A DNA stretch of 64,000 nt, from assembly GCA_910574345.1 (NCBI GenBank), contig CAJSZV010000013.1:71372-135371 (forward strand), read 5' to 3'. Each line of letters begins with the position of its first letter. The stretch's first letter is position 1. Below are positions 43,021-51,950 of this stretch, piece by piece. A program made the translations under genes and the position numbers. This DNA comes from Clostridiaceae bacterium (GTDB lineage Bacteria; Bacillota; Clostridia; Lachnospirales; Lachnospiraceae). The notes beneath the pieces are model-generated. The model was not told the DNA's origin. It worked only from the letters and a program-made list of their open reading frames with translations, and did no database searches.

Positions 43021-44166
43021 ATGTTATGTATCAAAAACGGCAGAATTCATGACATGGTGAATCCTGAGGCTTATGAGGGAGATATCCTTGTAGACGAAGG
43101 AAAGATTGTAAAGATGGGACAGGGTCTGGAGATTCCGGAGGGAACTGAGATCTACGACGCAGCAGGAAAAGATGTATATCCGGGCTTTATTGATGCCCAC
43201 AGCCATCTGGGGCTGGATGGTTACGGCATCGGCTTTGAGGGGCAGGATTATAATGAGATGAATGATATCTGTGCTTCTCACCTGAGAGGAATCGACAGCT
43301 TTAATCCTCTTGATCCCACGGTGCATTCGGCAGCTATGGGAGGAGTTACCTGTGTGGGAACGGGACCAGGGAGCGCCAATGTTCTGGGAGGAACCTTCTT
43401 TGCAGTGAAGACGACAGGCAAGAGAGTGGACAACATGATCGTAAAGAATCCTGTTGCCATGAAGTGTGCTTTTGGTGAGAACCCTAAGCGCTGCTATAAA
43501 GAGAAAAATAATTATGCCCGTATGTCCACCGCCGCCAAGCTTCGTGAGATGCTCTTTAAGGCTCAGGATTATAAAGCCAGAAAAGAGGCTGCCGGAGACG
43601 ACCCCTTAAAGAAGCCGGCATTTGATATGAAGATGGAAGCCCTGATTCCTGTGCTGAACGGAGAGATTCCCCTAAAAGCCCATGCACACCAGGCCAATGA
43701 TATCCTGACTGCGGTCCGCATTGCAAAAGAATTTGGTGTAAAGATGACCTTGGAGCACTGTACGGAAGGCCATTTGATTGTGGAAGAATTGGTAAAAGAG
43801 AATCTTCCCTGCGCTGTAGGTCCAAGCCTTGGCCATGCTACCAAGTTTGAACTTCAGAATAAGTCCTGGACAACTCCCGGAGTCCTCGCTGCAGCAGGAT
43901 GCCAGGTGTCCATTATTACGGATGCCCCGGTTATTCCCCAGCAGTATCTGACTCTCTGTGCCGCTATGGCAGTGAAGGCGGGCATGGACCCTTATGACGC
44001 TCTGAAAGCCATCACGATCAATCCGGCAAAGCACCTGGGAATTGAGGACAGAGTGGGTTCTCTTGAGCCGGGGAAAGATGCAGATATGGTGGTATATGAC
44101 GGATGTCCGTTTGAAGTAGCTTCCACATTAGAACTTGTATTGATTGACGGCGTGAGAATAAACTGA
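43021..44166 (+). CDS. Metal-dependent amidohydrolase (imidazolonepropionase-like)
   Basis: 381 residues from ATG 43021, with TGGAGGAAG upstream; an in-frame ATG at 42997 precedes that site. A TIM-barrel amidohydrolase with the usual small N-terminal beta domain (IKNGRIHDMVNPEAYEGDILVDEGKIVKMG). Metal ligands appear in YPGFIDAHSHLG, KAHAHQANDI, LEHCTEGH and ITDAPV. The end, NPAKHLGIEDRVGSLEPGKDADMVVYDG, is the classic signature. It probably works with the upstream M20 enzyme. Confidence 0.88.
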   Translation: MLCIKNGRIHDMVNPEAYEGDILVDEGKIVKMGQGLEIPEGTEIYDAAGKDVYPGFIDAHSHLGLDGYGIGFEGQDYNEMNDICASHLRGIDSFNPLDPTVHSAAMGGVTCVGTGPGSANVLGGTFFAVKTTGKRVDNMIVKNPVAMKCAFGENPKRCYKEKNNYARMSTAAKLREMLFKAQDYKARKEAAGDDPLKKPAFDMKMEALIPVLNGEIPLKAHAHQANDILTAVRIAKEFGVKMTLEHCTEGHLIVEELVKENLPCAVGPSLGHATKFELQNKSWTTPGVLAAAGCQVSIITDAPVIPQQYLTLCAAMAVKAGMDPYDALKAITINPAKHLGIEDRVGSLEPGKDADMVVYDGCPFEVASTLELVLIDGVRIN

Positions 44167-44183
44167 AAAGAAAGGACAGAGTG

Positions 44184-44849
44184 ATGAAAAACTTTGTAAT
44201 CACAGTAGCAAGAGGGTTTGGTTCCGGGGGACGTCAGATTGCCGCCAAACTGGCTGACGAGCTGCATATACACAGCTACAACAACCGGATTCTTACGCTT
44301 GCCGCCCAGTACAGCGGTTATGATGAGCATTATTTCAGGGAAGCTGATGAGACATTGAACGGCAGCCTGATTACCAAGCAGCTGCTGGAGCTTCCCAAGA
44401 TGTTTCACACAGCAGGACAATTATCCAAGTTTGTATCGGATGACCGTTTGTTTGAATTCCAGAGGCATATCATCAAGAAACTGGCAGAGTCCGAGTCCTG
44501 TGTCATCGTAGGCAAATGCGCGGATTACATTTTAAAAGATTATGACAATGTGTACAGCGTATATGTGGAGGCTCCCAGAGATTACTGCCTGCAGCGTGTG
44601 CAGGAGAGAATGCAGGATATTACATTGGAAGAAGCCAATGAACTGATCACCAAAACTGACAAATACAGGGCTGATTACTATAAGTATTATACCCATGGCA
44701 ATTACTGGACCAATCCTATCAACTATGACATTACCATCAACAATTCAAGGCTGGGCGACGAGAAGAGCGTACAGCTGATTATACAGGGAATGCGTCTTAA
44801 GTTTGGTGATGAGTGGTATCATGAATACATGGAAAGCTTGAAAGAATAA
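44184..44849 (+). CDS. Cytidylate-kinase-like protein
   Basis: 221 residues from ATG 44184 (a GTG at 44181 is adjacent). The N terminus ITVARGFGSGGRQIAAKLADEL is a variant P-loop of the cytidylate-kinase-like family seen in many Clostridia. It has CVIVGKCADYIL, the NMP-core-like VEAPRDYCLQRVQERM, and YYKYYTHGNYWTNPINYDITINNS, the family C-terminal mark. It is not the housekeeping Cmk. The true substrate is unknown. It is the last gene of the amidohydrolase run. Confidence 0.82.
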   Translation: MKNFVITVARGFGSGGRQIAAKLADELHIHSYNNRILTLAAQYSGYDEHYFREADETLNGSLITKQLLELPKMFHTAGQLSKFVSDDRLFEFQRHIIKKLAESESCVIVGKCADYILKDYDNVYSVYVEAPRDYCLQRVQERMQDITLEEANELITKTDKYRADYYKYYTHGNYWTNPINYDITINNSRLGDEKSVQLIIQGMRLKFGDEWYHEYMESLKE

Positions 44850-44864
44850 GAAAAGGTACTTTAT

Positions 44865-44909
44865 GCGGCGTTCCGGTCTGAGGAAAAGATTCTGGCGGGC
44901 GCCGCCCTT
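44865..44909 (+). terminator. GC-rich hairpin upstream of greA
   Basis: GCGGCG (44865-44870) pairs with CGCCGC (44900-44905), and CCTTTTC follows. The 29-base loop is long. It could terminate the upstream transcript. Confidence 0.5.
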
Positions 44910-44927
44910 TTCTGTATGGAGGTTAAA

Positions 44928-45431
44928 ATGGGAGAAAAACTGACAAAGAGTGATGTGGAAAAGATTCAAAAAGAGATTGAGCATCGAAAACTGGTAGTTC
45001 GAAAAGAGGCCATCGAGGCAGTGAAAGAGGCCAGGGCGCAAGGTGATTTGAGCGAGAATTTTGAGTACTATGCTGCAAAAAAGGATAAGAATCAGAATGA
45101 GAGCAGAATCCGTTATCTGGAAAGAATGCTTAAAAATGCACAGATCGTGTCCGACGAATCAGGGGAGGATGAGGTGGGGATCAACAATGTGGTGGAACTG
45201 TATATGGAAGATGACGACGAGACAGAGTTCTACCGCCTGGTAACTTCCATCCGGGGCAGTTCCTTAAACGGGATGATCAGTATTGAGTCGCCTCTTGGGA
45301 AAGCTGTCTATAAACATAAAGTCGGAGACAGAGTCTATGTGAAAGTCAATGAGAGCGCCGGGTATTATGTTGTGATTAAATCTATTGACAACAGCAAGGA
45401 TGATACGGAGGATCGAATCCGCAGCTTTTAA
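44928..45431 (+). CDS. greA: Transcription elongation factor GreA
   Basis: 167 residues from ATG 44928, chosen because GGAGG at 44918 precedes it. The N-terminal coiled coil (TKSDVEKIQKEIEHRKLVVRKEAIEAVKEARAQGDLSENFEYYAAK) carries the acidic GDLSENFEY tip that reaches the RNA polymerase active site. The C-terminal FKBP-like domain follows (VELYMEDDDETEFYRLV, ISIESPLGKAVYKHKVGDRVYV). It rescues backtracked polymerase. Confidence 0.94.
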   Translation: MGEKLTKSDVEKIQKEIEHRKLVVRKEAIEAVKEARAQGDLSENFEYYAAKKDKNQNESRIRYLERMLKNAQIVSDESGEDEVGINNVVELYMEDDDETEFYRLVTSIRGSSLNGMISIESPLGKAVYKHKVGDRVYVKVNESAGYYVVIKSIDNSKDDTEDRIRSF

Positions 45432-45438
45432 AGGATTC

Positions 45439-45480
45439 TTCCCCCATGTCTCTTACGGGCCATATGAGACATGAGGGGCT
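45439..45480. terminator. Hairpin between convergent greA and the phospholipase-like gene
   Basis: CCCCATGTCTC pairs with GAGACATGAGGGG, one base bulged, around a 13-base loop. There is no clear T run on either strand. Confidence 0.5.
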
Positions 45481-45485
45481 GTCTC

Positions 45486-46316
45486 TTAAAATTCTCCGAA
45501 TGTGTGCTCCAGCCGTTTGTCCAAGGGAGCCCCTTGTTCTGTATGATCTTTAAAATTCACGATTAATTCCGCTGCATCCTGAACCGCCTTTTTATAGCGG
45601 CGCTCCAATTCCCGGACAATGGGAGCGCACGCAGGGTTAGGGCGCTCTTTGATAACCATATCCTGAACTGTGGCAGGGATGTGTCCGCCTTTCATGAGGT
45701 GACGGGTAAGGAAGCGAAGCTTCTCACCGGAGGGAGCCAGGAGGTTGCAGCAGATTTTCATGTAACGGATGGATGCCACGACCTGCCGGGAGGTGATGCC
45801 GGGAAAAAACCTGGCGATAATATTGCCATAGAAGCTTCTGGCTCTCAGATGGCTGGTAGGGCGGCAGGTCATGGGATTGAGCCCGTCCCGTATCATCAGG
45901 TCCCGGTCCAGTTCCGCCTCGATCTCACTGTGGGAGATACCGGTTTTCCGAACCATATGCTCCACATAAGGATGGCAGTTGCTGTCCAGGGCAAAATGAC
46001 AGAGAAAACCAAAAAGGTAGGCATATTTGGAGGCGGATATAAAGGTAAGAGAAGGACGTCTGCTGTTTCGGCCGCATCCCGGCCTCATGACTTGTGCGGC
46101 ATTCAGAAAGAATTCTTTTCCCGGTTTGGCATGCATATCAAAGCCCGTCTGGTTTACGGGATTTTTCTGAAATATTTTGTAATAAAACAAAAGATCAGGC
46201 CCGTGAAGTCCGATGTTATAAAGCCCTCCATGGGAATGTATAATATTCTGAAATTCCTTGGGAAGATGCCGGCAGACATCTCTTCCGAAACGATAATGGG
46301 CATAAGTAGTAGGCAT
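45486..46316 (-). CDS. Zinc-dependent phospholipase C-like protein
   Basis: 276 residues from the ATG at 46316, which overlaps the stop of the upstream reductase (TGATG) with GGAGGG ahead; a GTG three codons earlier is less likely. It begins PTTYAHYRFGRDV and has GLHGPDLLFYYK and KYAYLFGFLCHFALDSNCHPYVEH, the His and Asp ligands of the zinc-dependent phospholipase C/S1-P1-like fold. It has no signal peptide, so it is probably intracellular, unlike the secreted clostridial toxins. The substrate is unknown. Confidence 0.82.
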   Translation of the reverse strand: MPTTYAHYRFGRDVCRHLPKEFQNIIHSHGGLYNIGLHGPDLLFYYKIFQKNPVNQTGFDMHAKPGKEFFLNAAQVMRPGCGRNSRRPSLTFISASKYAYLFGFLCHFALDSNCHPYVEHMVRKTGISHSEIEAELDRDLMIRDGLNPMTCRPTSHLRARSFYGNIIARFFPGITSRQVVASIRYMKICCNLLAPSGEKLRFLTRHLMKGGHIPATVQDMVIKERPNPACAPIVRELERRYKKAVQDAAELIVNFKDHTEQGAPLDKRLEHTFGEF

Positions 46317-47047
46317 CAGATCCACCCTCCGTCTAGTCCTATGACTTGTCCGGTCAGATAGGAATTCTTGTAACCCAGGTGATATACCAGATCAGCCACT
46401 TCCTCGGCCCGCCCCAGTCTTCCGGCAGGTATATCTTCTACTAACCCGATCAGTTCTTCTTCTTCCAGAAACTGGTTCATCTCCGTATCAATGGCGCCGC
46501 AGGCTACCGCGTTGACCTGGACACCGCTGGGAGCCAGTTCCTTTGCCAGGGCTTTGGTGAAGGCGTTGATGCCGCCTTTTGTGGCTGAGTAGGCTACTTC
46601 GCAGGAAGCTCCTACATTGCCCCATACAGAGGAGATGTTGATGATTTTGCCGTACTGCTGGGCTATCATGCCGGGGACAGCCAGTTTACATAAGTTAAAC
46701 ACGGAGGTTAAGTTGGTGCGCACAATCAGATCCCAGTCTTCTCTTTTCATGTCCTGAAGGAGGCCGATATAGGAGATCCCCGCATTGTTCACCAGCACAT
46801 CCAGGGTGCCAAATTGCTTTTTTATCTGTTCAAACAGTGCTTCGCATTGTTTGGTATCCCCCATATCTCCCAAAAAAGCCAGACAGGGAACCTGGTAAGA
46901 TTCGATGATCTTTTTCGTCTGCATCAGACGTTCTTCTCTGTGAATGCAGTTAATGACTATATTGTAATTTTTCTTTGCAAATTTTACGGCAATGGCTTTT
47001 CCGATTCCACGGGAAGCGCCGGTTACCAGAACGGTTTTTCTGGCCAT
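46316..47047 (-). CDS. Short-chain dehydrogenase/reductase (FabG-like; possibly EF-P 5-aminopentanone reductase)
   Basis: 243 residues with the SDR pattern: TGASRGIGKAIA (NADP binding), NNAG in LVNNAGISY, the catalytic Ser in INISSVWG, YxxxK in YSATK, and the C-terminal GQVIGLDGGW. It resembles both 3-oxoacyl-ACP reductase and YmfI, which finishes the 5-aminopentanol modification of elongation factor P in Bacillus. No fatty-acid genes or efp lie nearby, so the choice cannot be made. It is co-transcribed with the phospholipase-like gene by a one-base stop/start overlap. Confidence 0.85.
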   Translation of the reverse strand: MARKTVLVTGASRGIGKAIAVKFAKKNYNIVINCIHREERLMQTKKIIESYQVPCLAFLGDMGDTKQCEALFEQIKKQFGTLDVLVNNAGISYIGLLQDMKREDWDLIVRTNLTSVFNLCKLAVPGMIAQQYGKIINISSVWGNVGASCEVAYSATKGGINAFTKALAKELAPSGVQVNAVACGAIDTEMNQFLEEEELIGLVEDIPAGRLGRAEEVADLVYHLGYKNSYLTGQVIGLDGGWI

Positions 47048-47200
47048 AAAATCACCCCTTTAGCAATAAAATATATATTAAGTATAGCACGTTTTGAATA
47101 GATAGAAAAGTTCTGTTTGTATATGGAACAAAAGCTGTGGTATACTTTTGTCATACAAATTATATATAGAAAGAATAAATAACCGGATAAGGAGAAAGCA

Positions 47201-48169
47201 ATGGAGAAAATATATGATCTGATTATTATTGGTTCAGGCCCTGCGGGCCTTGCGGCGGCAATCTATGCTCAGAGAGCAAGACTTGACACCCTGGTGATTG
47301 AAAAGGATATGGCAAGCGGAGGGCAGGTTCTTACCACTTATGAGGTGGATAATTATCCGGGGTTTCCGGGTATCAACGGATTTGATCTGGGAACAAAGTT
47401 TAGAGAACATGCAGAAGGGCTGGGAGCCCGGTTTATCACGGATCAGGTGGAAAGGGTGGAAGAGGAAGGCGGATATCTTCTCCAGGCAGCAGAGCTAAAG
47501 GGACATGGCAGGGAAAAAAAGACGGTTAAGGAAGTGGTCTGCCGGGAAGGCAGCTACAGGACCAGAGCGGTTCTCATTGCCACAGGTGCCCATCATCAGA
47601 AGCTGGGAGCACCGGGAGAAGAGGAATTATCAGGCATGGGAGTGTCTTACTGCGCTACCTGTGACGGGGCCTTTTTCAGGAATAAAGAAGTAGCCGTGGT
47701 AGGCGGCGGTGATGTGGCTTTGGAAGATGCTATTTTTTTGTCTAGGATGTGCACAAAGGTGTATCTGATTCACAGAAGAGATGAGTTCAGAGGAGCCAAA
47801 AGTCTCCAGGAAACCGTGTTTGAGCAGGGGAATATCGAAATCTTGTGGGATACGGTGGTAGAAGAAATCCAGGGTTCCGCGAGAGTGGAAGGCTTGAAGG
47901 TGAAGAATAAAAAGACCGGAAAAGAGTCTGTCCTGAGTGTTCAGGGTGTGTTTATTGCTGTGGGAATAAGGCCCAACAGCCAGGTGTTTGACGGCTTGGT
48001 GGAAATGGAGCAGGGATACATTAAGGCGGGGGAGGACACAAAAACTTCGGTTCCCGGAATCTTTGCTGCCGGAGATGTGCGGACAAAACCTTTACGTCAG
48101 ATCGTGACTGCAGCCGCAGACGGAGCCAACGGGGTGACTGCTGTAGAACGGTATCTGGCGGAGGGATAA
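47201..48169 (+). CDS. trxB: Thioredoxin reductase
   Basis: 322 residues. It reduces thioredoxin with NADPH. The FAD motif is IIGSGPAGLAAAIYAQRA, the redox pair C151-x2-C154 lies in YCATCDGAFF, the NADPH motif is VVGGGDVALEDA, and GIFAAGDVRTKPLRQIVTAAADG closes the FAD site. AAGGAGAAA precedes the ATG. It is a single gene with its own terminator. Confidence 0.94.
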   Translation: MEKIYDLIIIGSGPAGLAAAIYAQRARLDTLVIEKDMASGGQVLTTYEVDNYPGFPGINGFDLGTKFREHAEGLGARFITDQVERVEEEGGYLLQAAELKGHGREKKTVKEVVCREGSYRTRAVLIATGAHHQKLGAPGEEELSGMGVSYCATCDGAFFRNKEVAVVGGGDVALEDAIFLSRMCTKVYLIHRRDEFRGAKSLQETVFEQGNIEILWDTVVEEIQGSARVEGLKVKNKKTGKESVLSVQGVFIAVGIRPNSQVFDGLVEMEQGYIKAGEDTKTSVPGIFAAGDVRTKPLRQIVTAAADGANGVTAVERYLAEG

Positions 48170-48183
48170 CATGTGAGATAACA

Positions 48184-48233
48184 GCAAAACCGCCGGCCGT
48201 CGGATCTTAAACCCGGCGGCCGGCGGTTTTGCT
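48184..48233. terminator. Bidirectional terminator between trxB and hpf
   Basis: AAAACCGCCGGCC pairs with GGCCGGCGGTTTT around about 17 bases. The A run and T run make it work for trxB (plus) and hpf (minus). Confidence 0.92.
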
Positions 48234-48245
48234 GTCATGCATAAT

Positions 48246-48776
48246 CTATGCTTCTGCTTCAATCAAACCGTAAGAATTCCCTTTTCTCTTATAAACAACG
48301 CTCATCTGGTCGGTCTCTGCGTTAAGGAACATATAGAAGTTATGTCCAAGAAGCTCCATCTCCAGGCAGGCATCTTCCGGATACATGGGCTTTATGTCAA
48401 AATGCTTGGTCTTGGAGATCTTGATCTCTTCCTCAACCGTATTATCTTCCTCTTCTATGAATAAAGAAGAGAATGCCTGTGCAGACTGCTTTTTATCAAT
48501 GAGTTTTTTTCTATATTTTTTAATTTGGCGCTCAATGATCTCTTCTACCAGGTCGATGGACACATACATATCGGTGCTGGCTTCTTCGGCACGGATGATG
48601 CTGCCTTTTACGGGAATGGTAACTTCGATCTTTTGAAGTTCCTTTTGAACGCTCAATGTGATAATCGCCTCGGTGTCCGGTGTAAAGTACTTCTCAAGCT
48701 TTCCCAGCTTGTCCTGTACGGCATCCCTAAGACCAGGGGTTACCTCTATATTTCTTCCTGTAATGGTATAACGCAT
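48246..48776 (-). CDS. hpf: Ribosome hibernation promoting factor, long form
   Basis: 176 residues. Long HPF binds the 30S decoding site and drives 100S ribosome dimers in starvation. The N-terminal domain (MRYTITGRNIEVTPGLRDAVQDKLGKLEKYF) spans about 1-100; after a linker the C-terminal dimerisation domain (KHFDIKPMYPEDACLEMELLGHNFYMFLNAETDQMSVVYKRKGNSYGLIEAE) spans about 120-176. AAGGAG precedes the ATG. A promoter and a perfect inverted repeat lie just upstream. Confidence 0.95.
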   Translation of the reverse strand: MRYTITGRNIEVTPGLRDAVQDKLGKLEKYFTPDTEAIITLSVQKELQKIEVTIPVKGSIIRAEEASTDMYVSIDLVEEIIERQIKKYRKKLIDKKQSAQAFSSLFIEEEDNTVEEEIKISKTKHFDIKPMYPEDACLEMELLGHNFYMFLNAETDQMSVVYKRKGNSYGLIEAEA

Positions 48777-48806
48777 ATGATCAACTCCTTCTTTTGAGAT
48801 GGTTTT

Positions 48807-48835
48807 AGTATACCATAGATAGTCAAAATATTCAA
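48807..48835 (-). promoter_or_regulatory. Promoter of hpf
   Basis: On the minus strand TTGAAT (48830-48835) and TATACT (48807-48812) are spaced by exactly 17 bases, 31 bases before the hpf start codon. Confidence 0.7.
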
Positions 48836-48859
48836 CGGAATTAAGAAGAATATTTTGAC
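48822..48859. repeat. Perfect 12-bp inverted repeat overlapping the hpf -35 region
   Basis: GTCAAAATATTC (48822-48833) and GAATATTTTGAC (48848-48859) are exact reverse complements separated by 14 bases. The left arm covers part of the -35 box and the spacer of the hpf promoter. It could be a repressor operator or a cruciform; no T run suggests termination. Confidence 0.7.
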
Positions 48860-48998
48860 AATTGGTTGGAATTATCCATGAAATTCATCGACTTAACCGA
48901 GGAAAAAAGTTGTCGAAAAAGAAAAGTTTATGAGTTCTGAACAAAAAAAGAAACCGCAGAGATTGGACATGGACAGACGGGAAGGCTGTAAAAACAGA

Positions 48999-49114
48999 TG
49001 TGGATAATGTGGATAACTTTGTGCATAACTAATTTTTTCTGAAAATTGGGGATTTTCAATGTGGATAACTTTGACTCCAATGTGTGGATACTAAGCTGTG
49101 GATAATGTGGACAA
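48999..49114. repeat. Cluster of seven DnaA-box-like 9-mers
   Basis: TGTGGATAA, the reverse complement of the DnaA box TTATCCACA, occurs four times exactly (48999, 49008, 49060, 49097). Three near copies have one mismatch (TGTGCATAA 49020, TGTGGATAC 49083, TGTGGACAA 49106). All seven point the same way. Two pairs are directly abutting (starts nine bases apart). There is no dnaA or dnaN nearby, so it is more likely a DnaA-titrating or regulatory cluster than oriC. Confidence 0.75.
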
Positions 49115-49219
49115 GTAGAAAACCGAACATAATTTTTGTGCAATCTGCTGAGACTGTCAAAGCCTGGAATATTATGTAATCCTGAAAAATAAATTTTTTG
49201 TTAATAACCGGGGAATTAG

Positions 49220-49248
49220 TTGAATAAAACAGAGGTTGGTGATACAAT
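49220..49248 (+). promoter_or_regulatory. Promoter of secA
   Basis: TTGAAT at 49220-49225 and TACAAT at 49243-49248 with a 17-base spacer, 48 bases before the start codon. Confidence 0.68.
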
Positions 49249-49296
49249 AAGAAAGATTGTATCGTAAAAATAGCGTTAATAATAGGAGAGTGACTC

Positions 49297-51870
49297 ATGA
49301 ATCTCATTGAAAAAATGTTCGGAACTCACAGTGAGCGCGAATTGAAGATGATTTATCCGATTGTTGAGAAGATCGAGGCCATGCGCCCGGAGATGATGGC
49401 ATTATCCGATGAGCAGCTGAGAGACCGCACAAGGATTTTCAAGGAAAGGCTGGCAGCAGGGGAGACACTGGATGATATCCTTCCGGAAGCGTTTGCCACC
49501 GTGAGGGAAGCGGCCAGAAGGACCCTTAAGATGGAGCACTATCCGGTTCAGCTTATCGGCGGCATTGTACTCCATCAGGGACGTATCGCCGAGATGAAGA
49601 CCGGTGAAGGTAAGACTTTGGTGTCCACGGCGCCGGCTTATCTGAATGCTTTGGCGGGAAAAGGAGTCCATATTGTAACGGTTAATGATTACCTGGCCAA
49701 GCGCGATGCGGAATGGATGGGCCAGGTTCATGAATTTTTGGGCTTAAGCGTAGGCGTTGTTTTAAACCCCATGTCTTCTGAGGAGAGAAAGAAAGCATAC
49801 GGCTGTGATATTACTTATGTGACGAATAATGAACTGGGTTTTGATTATCTGCGTGACAACATGGCGATCTATAAGGAGCAGATGGTTCTCAGGGAACTGG
49901 ATTACGCTATTATTGATGAGGTTGACTCGGTTCTTATTGATGAGGCCAGAACGCCTCTCATCATCTCCGGCCAGAGCGGCAAGTCCACGAAACTGTATGA
50001 GGTCTGCGATATTTTGGCCCGTCAGCTGGAGAAGGGTGAAGCTTCCGGCGAATTTACCAAGATGAATGCCCTTATGGGTGAGGATATCACTGAGACCGGC
50101 GACTATATAGTCAACGAAAAGGACAAGGTGGTAAACTTAACGGAATCCGGTGTAAAAAAAGTTGAGGACTTTTTCCACATTGAGAACCTGGCTGATCCGG
50201 AGAATCTGGAGATCCAGCATAACATTATCCTGGCTCTGCGGGCCAATAACCTGATGTTTCGGGACAAGGATTATGTGGTAAAAGACGATGAAGTCCTGAT
50301 CGTCGATGAATTTACGGGCCGTATTATGCCGGGCCGCAGATATTCCGACGGACTTCATCAGGCGATTGAGGCCAAGGAGCATGTGAATGTCAGACGGGAG
50401 AGCAGGACGCTGGCTACCATTACCTTCCAGAACTTTTTCAACAAGTTCCGCAAGAAGGCAGGCATGACCGGTACTGCCCTGACAGAAGAGAAGGAATTCC
50501 GCAACACCTATGGTATGGATGCCATTGAGATCCCCACCAACAAACCCGTTGCCCGCGTTGATCTTAATGACGCGGTGTACAAGACCAAGAAGGAAAAATT
50601 TAAGGCCGTAGTGGAAGATGTGGAGCAGGCTTATGAGAAGGGACAGCCTGTGCTGGTGGGCACCATTACCATCGAGACTTCCGAACTCTTAAGCAAGATG
50701 TTAAAGAAAAAGGGGATTCCCCATAAGGTGCTCAATGCCAAGTTCCATGAACTGGAGGCGGAGATTGTAGCGGAGGCCGGTGTTCACAAGGCTGTAACTA
50801 TAGCCACCAACATGGCAGGCCGCGGTACGGATATTAAGCTGGATGATGAGGCCAAGGCATTGGGAGGGCTTAAGATCATCGGCACGGAGCGGCATGAGTC
50901 GAGGCGTATCGACAATCAGCTCCGTGGGCGTTCCGGACGTCAGGGAGATCCGGGGGAATCCAGGTTCTACATTTCTCTGGAAGATGATCTTATGCGCCTC
51001 TTTGGTTCCGAACGTCTTATGGACATGTTCAATGCCCTGGGTGTTCCGGAGGGAGAGCAGATTGAACACAAGATGCTGTCCAACGCTATTGAGAAGGCTC
51101 AGAAGAAGATAGAGAACAATAACTATGGTATCCGTGAAAACCTGTTAAAATACGATGAAGTGGCCAATGAACAGCGTGAAGTGATTTATGCGGAGCGCCG
51201 CAAGGTTCTGGATGGGGATAACATGCGGGATGTTATCTTAAAGATGGTTACGGATATTGTGGAGCACGCTGTAGACATGGCGGTTCCCGATGACACTGCT
51301 GCCGATACCTGGGACATGAAGGAGCTGGGTGACCTTCTGCTTCCCATCATACCCTTAGATCCCATTATACTTACGGATGAACAGAAAGCGTCCATGAAGA
51401 AGAATGAGCTGAAGCATATGCTCAAGGAGTCGGCGATTAAACTTTATGAGGCTAAGGAAGCCCAGTTCCCTGATTCCGAACAGATCCGTGAGATTGAGCG
51501 GGTGATTCTTCTTAAAGTAATTGACAACAAGTGGATGTCTCATATTGATGATATGGAGCAGCTGCGTCAGGGGATCGGTCTTCAGGCTTACGGTCAGAGA
51601 GATCCGCTGGTTGAATATAAGATGAGCGCCTATGAGATGTTCGACGGCATGACTGCAGCCGTGAAGGAAGATACGGTGCGGATCCTGTTCCATATCCGGG
51701 TCGAGCAGAAGGTGGAAAGAGAACCGGCAGCTAAAGTAACAGGGACGAACAAGGATGACAGTGCAATAAAGGCTCCTGTAAGGAAAGCGGAGCGCAAAAT
51801 TTATCCCAATGATCCATGCCCGTGCGGCAGCGGCAAGAAATATAAACAGTGCTGTGGAAGGATTAAATAA
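49297..51870 (+). CDS. secA: Preprotein translocase ATPase SecA
   Basis: 857 residues. The motor that pushes unfolded preproteins through SecYEG. Walker A is MKTGEGKT, the DEAD-type box reads [16 protein letters not shown], and the helicase motif [16 protein letters not shown] and [16 protein letters not shown] [10 protein letters not shown] are present. The C terminus is a zinc-binding SecB/lipid-contact tail, [13 protein letters not shown]. The protein is full-length, with AGGAGAG before the ATG. Its promoter lies downstream of the DnaA-box cluster. Confidence 0.98.
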   Translation: MNLIEKMFGTHSERELKMIYPIVEKIEAMRPEMMALSDEQLRDRTRIFKERLAAGETLDDILPEAFATVREAARRTLKMEHYPVQLIGGIVLHQGRIAEMKTGEGKTLVSTAPAYLNALAGKGVHIVTVNDYLAKRDAEWMGQVHEFLGLSVGVVLNPMSSEERKKAYGCDITYVTNNELGFDYLRDNMAIYKEQMVLRELDYAIIDEVDSVLIDEARTPLIISGQSGKSTKLYEVCDILARQLEKGEASGEFTKMNALMGEDITETGDYIVNEKDKVVNLTESGVKKVEDFFHIENLADPENLEIQHNIILALRANNLMFRDKDYVVKDDEVLIVDEFTGRIMPGRRYSDGLHQAIEAKEHVNVRRESRTLATITFQNFFNKFRKKAGMTGTALTEEKEFRNTYGMDAIEIPTNKPVARVDLNDAVYKTKKEKFKAVVEDVEQAYEKGQPVLVGTITIETSELLSKMLKKKGIPHKVLNAKFHELEAEIVAEAGVHKAVTIATNMAGRGTDIKLDDEAKALGGLKIIGTERHESRRIDNQLRGRSGRQGDPGESRFYISLEDDLMRLFGSERLMDMFNALGVPEGEQIEHKMLSNAIEKAQKKIENNNYGIRENLLKYDEVANEQREVIYAERRKVLDGDNMRDVILKMVTDIVEHAVDMAVPDDTAADTWDMKELGDLLLPIIPLDPIILTDEQKASMKKNELKHMLKESAIKLYEAKEAQFPDSEQIREIERVILLKVIDNKWMSHIDDMEQLRQGIGLQAYGQRDPLVEYKMSAYEMFDGMTAAVKEDTVRILFHIRVEQKVEREPAAKVTGTNKDDSAIKAPVRKAERKIYPNDPCPCGSGKKYKQCCGRIK

Positions 51871-51879
51871 AAAGAATGA

Positions 51880-51922
51880 AAAAGCCCTGGCTGCAGATGG
51901 TATGCGGCCATGGCTTTTCAAA
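51880..51922 (+). terminator. Terminator between secA and prfB
   Basis: AAAAGCCCTGGC pairs with GCCATGGCTTTT (one mismatch) around about 15 bases. The T run is only four bases and AT-rich sequence follows, so read-through is possible. Confidence 0.6.
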
Positions 51923-51950
51923 TATTAACCAAAAGAAAGAAGGTGACACA

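Larger units (their letters stand above)
48777..49296. other. 520-base intergenic region between hpf and secA
   Basis: Divergent promoters and AT-rich DNA without a gene. It holds the hpf promoter with its inverted repeat, the DnaA-box-like cluster at 48999-49114 and the secA promoter at 49220-49248. Between 48860 and 48998 I see nothing recognisable. Confidence 0.7.

Noticed and set aside
45681..46361. Plus-strand frame opposite the phospholipase C-like gene
   Set aside because: The minus-strand frame has family motifs and a coupled start; the plus-strand product resembles nothing.
48999..49114. Replication origin (oriC)
   Set aside because: DnaA-box-like repeats are there, but no dnaA, dnaN or AT-rich unwinding repeat next to them, and the neighbours are hpf and secA.
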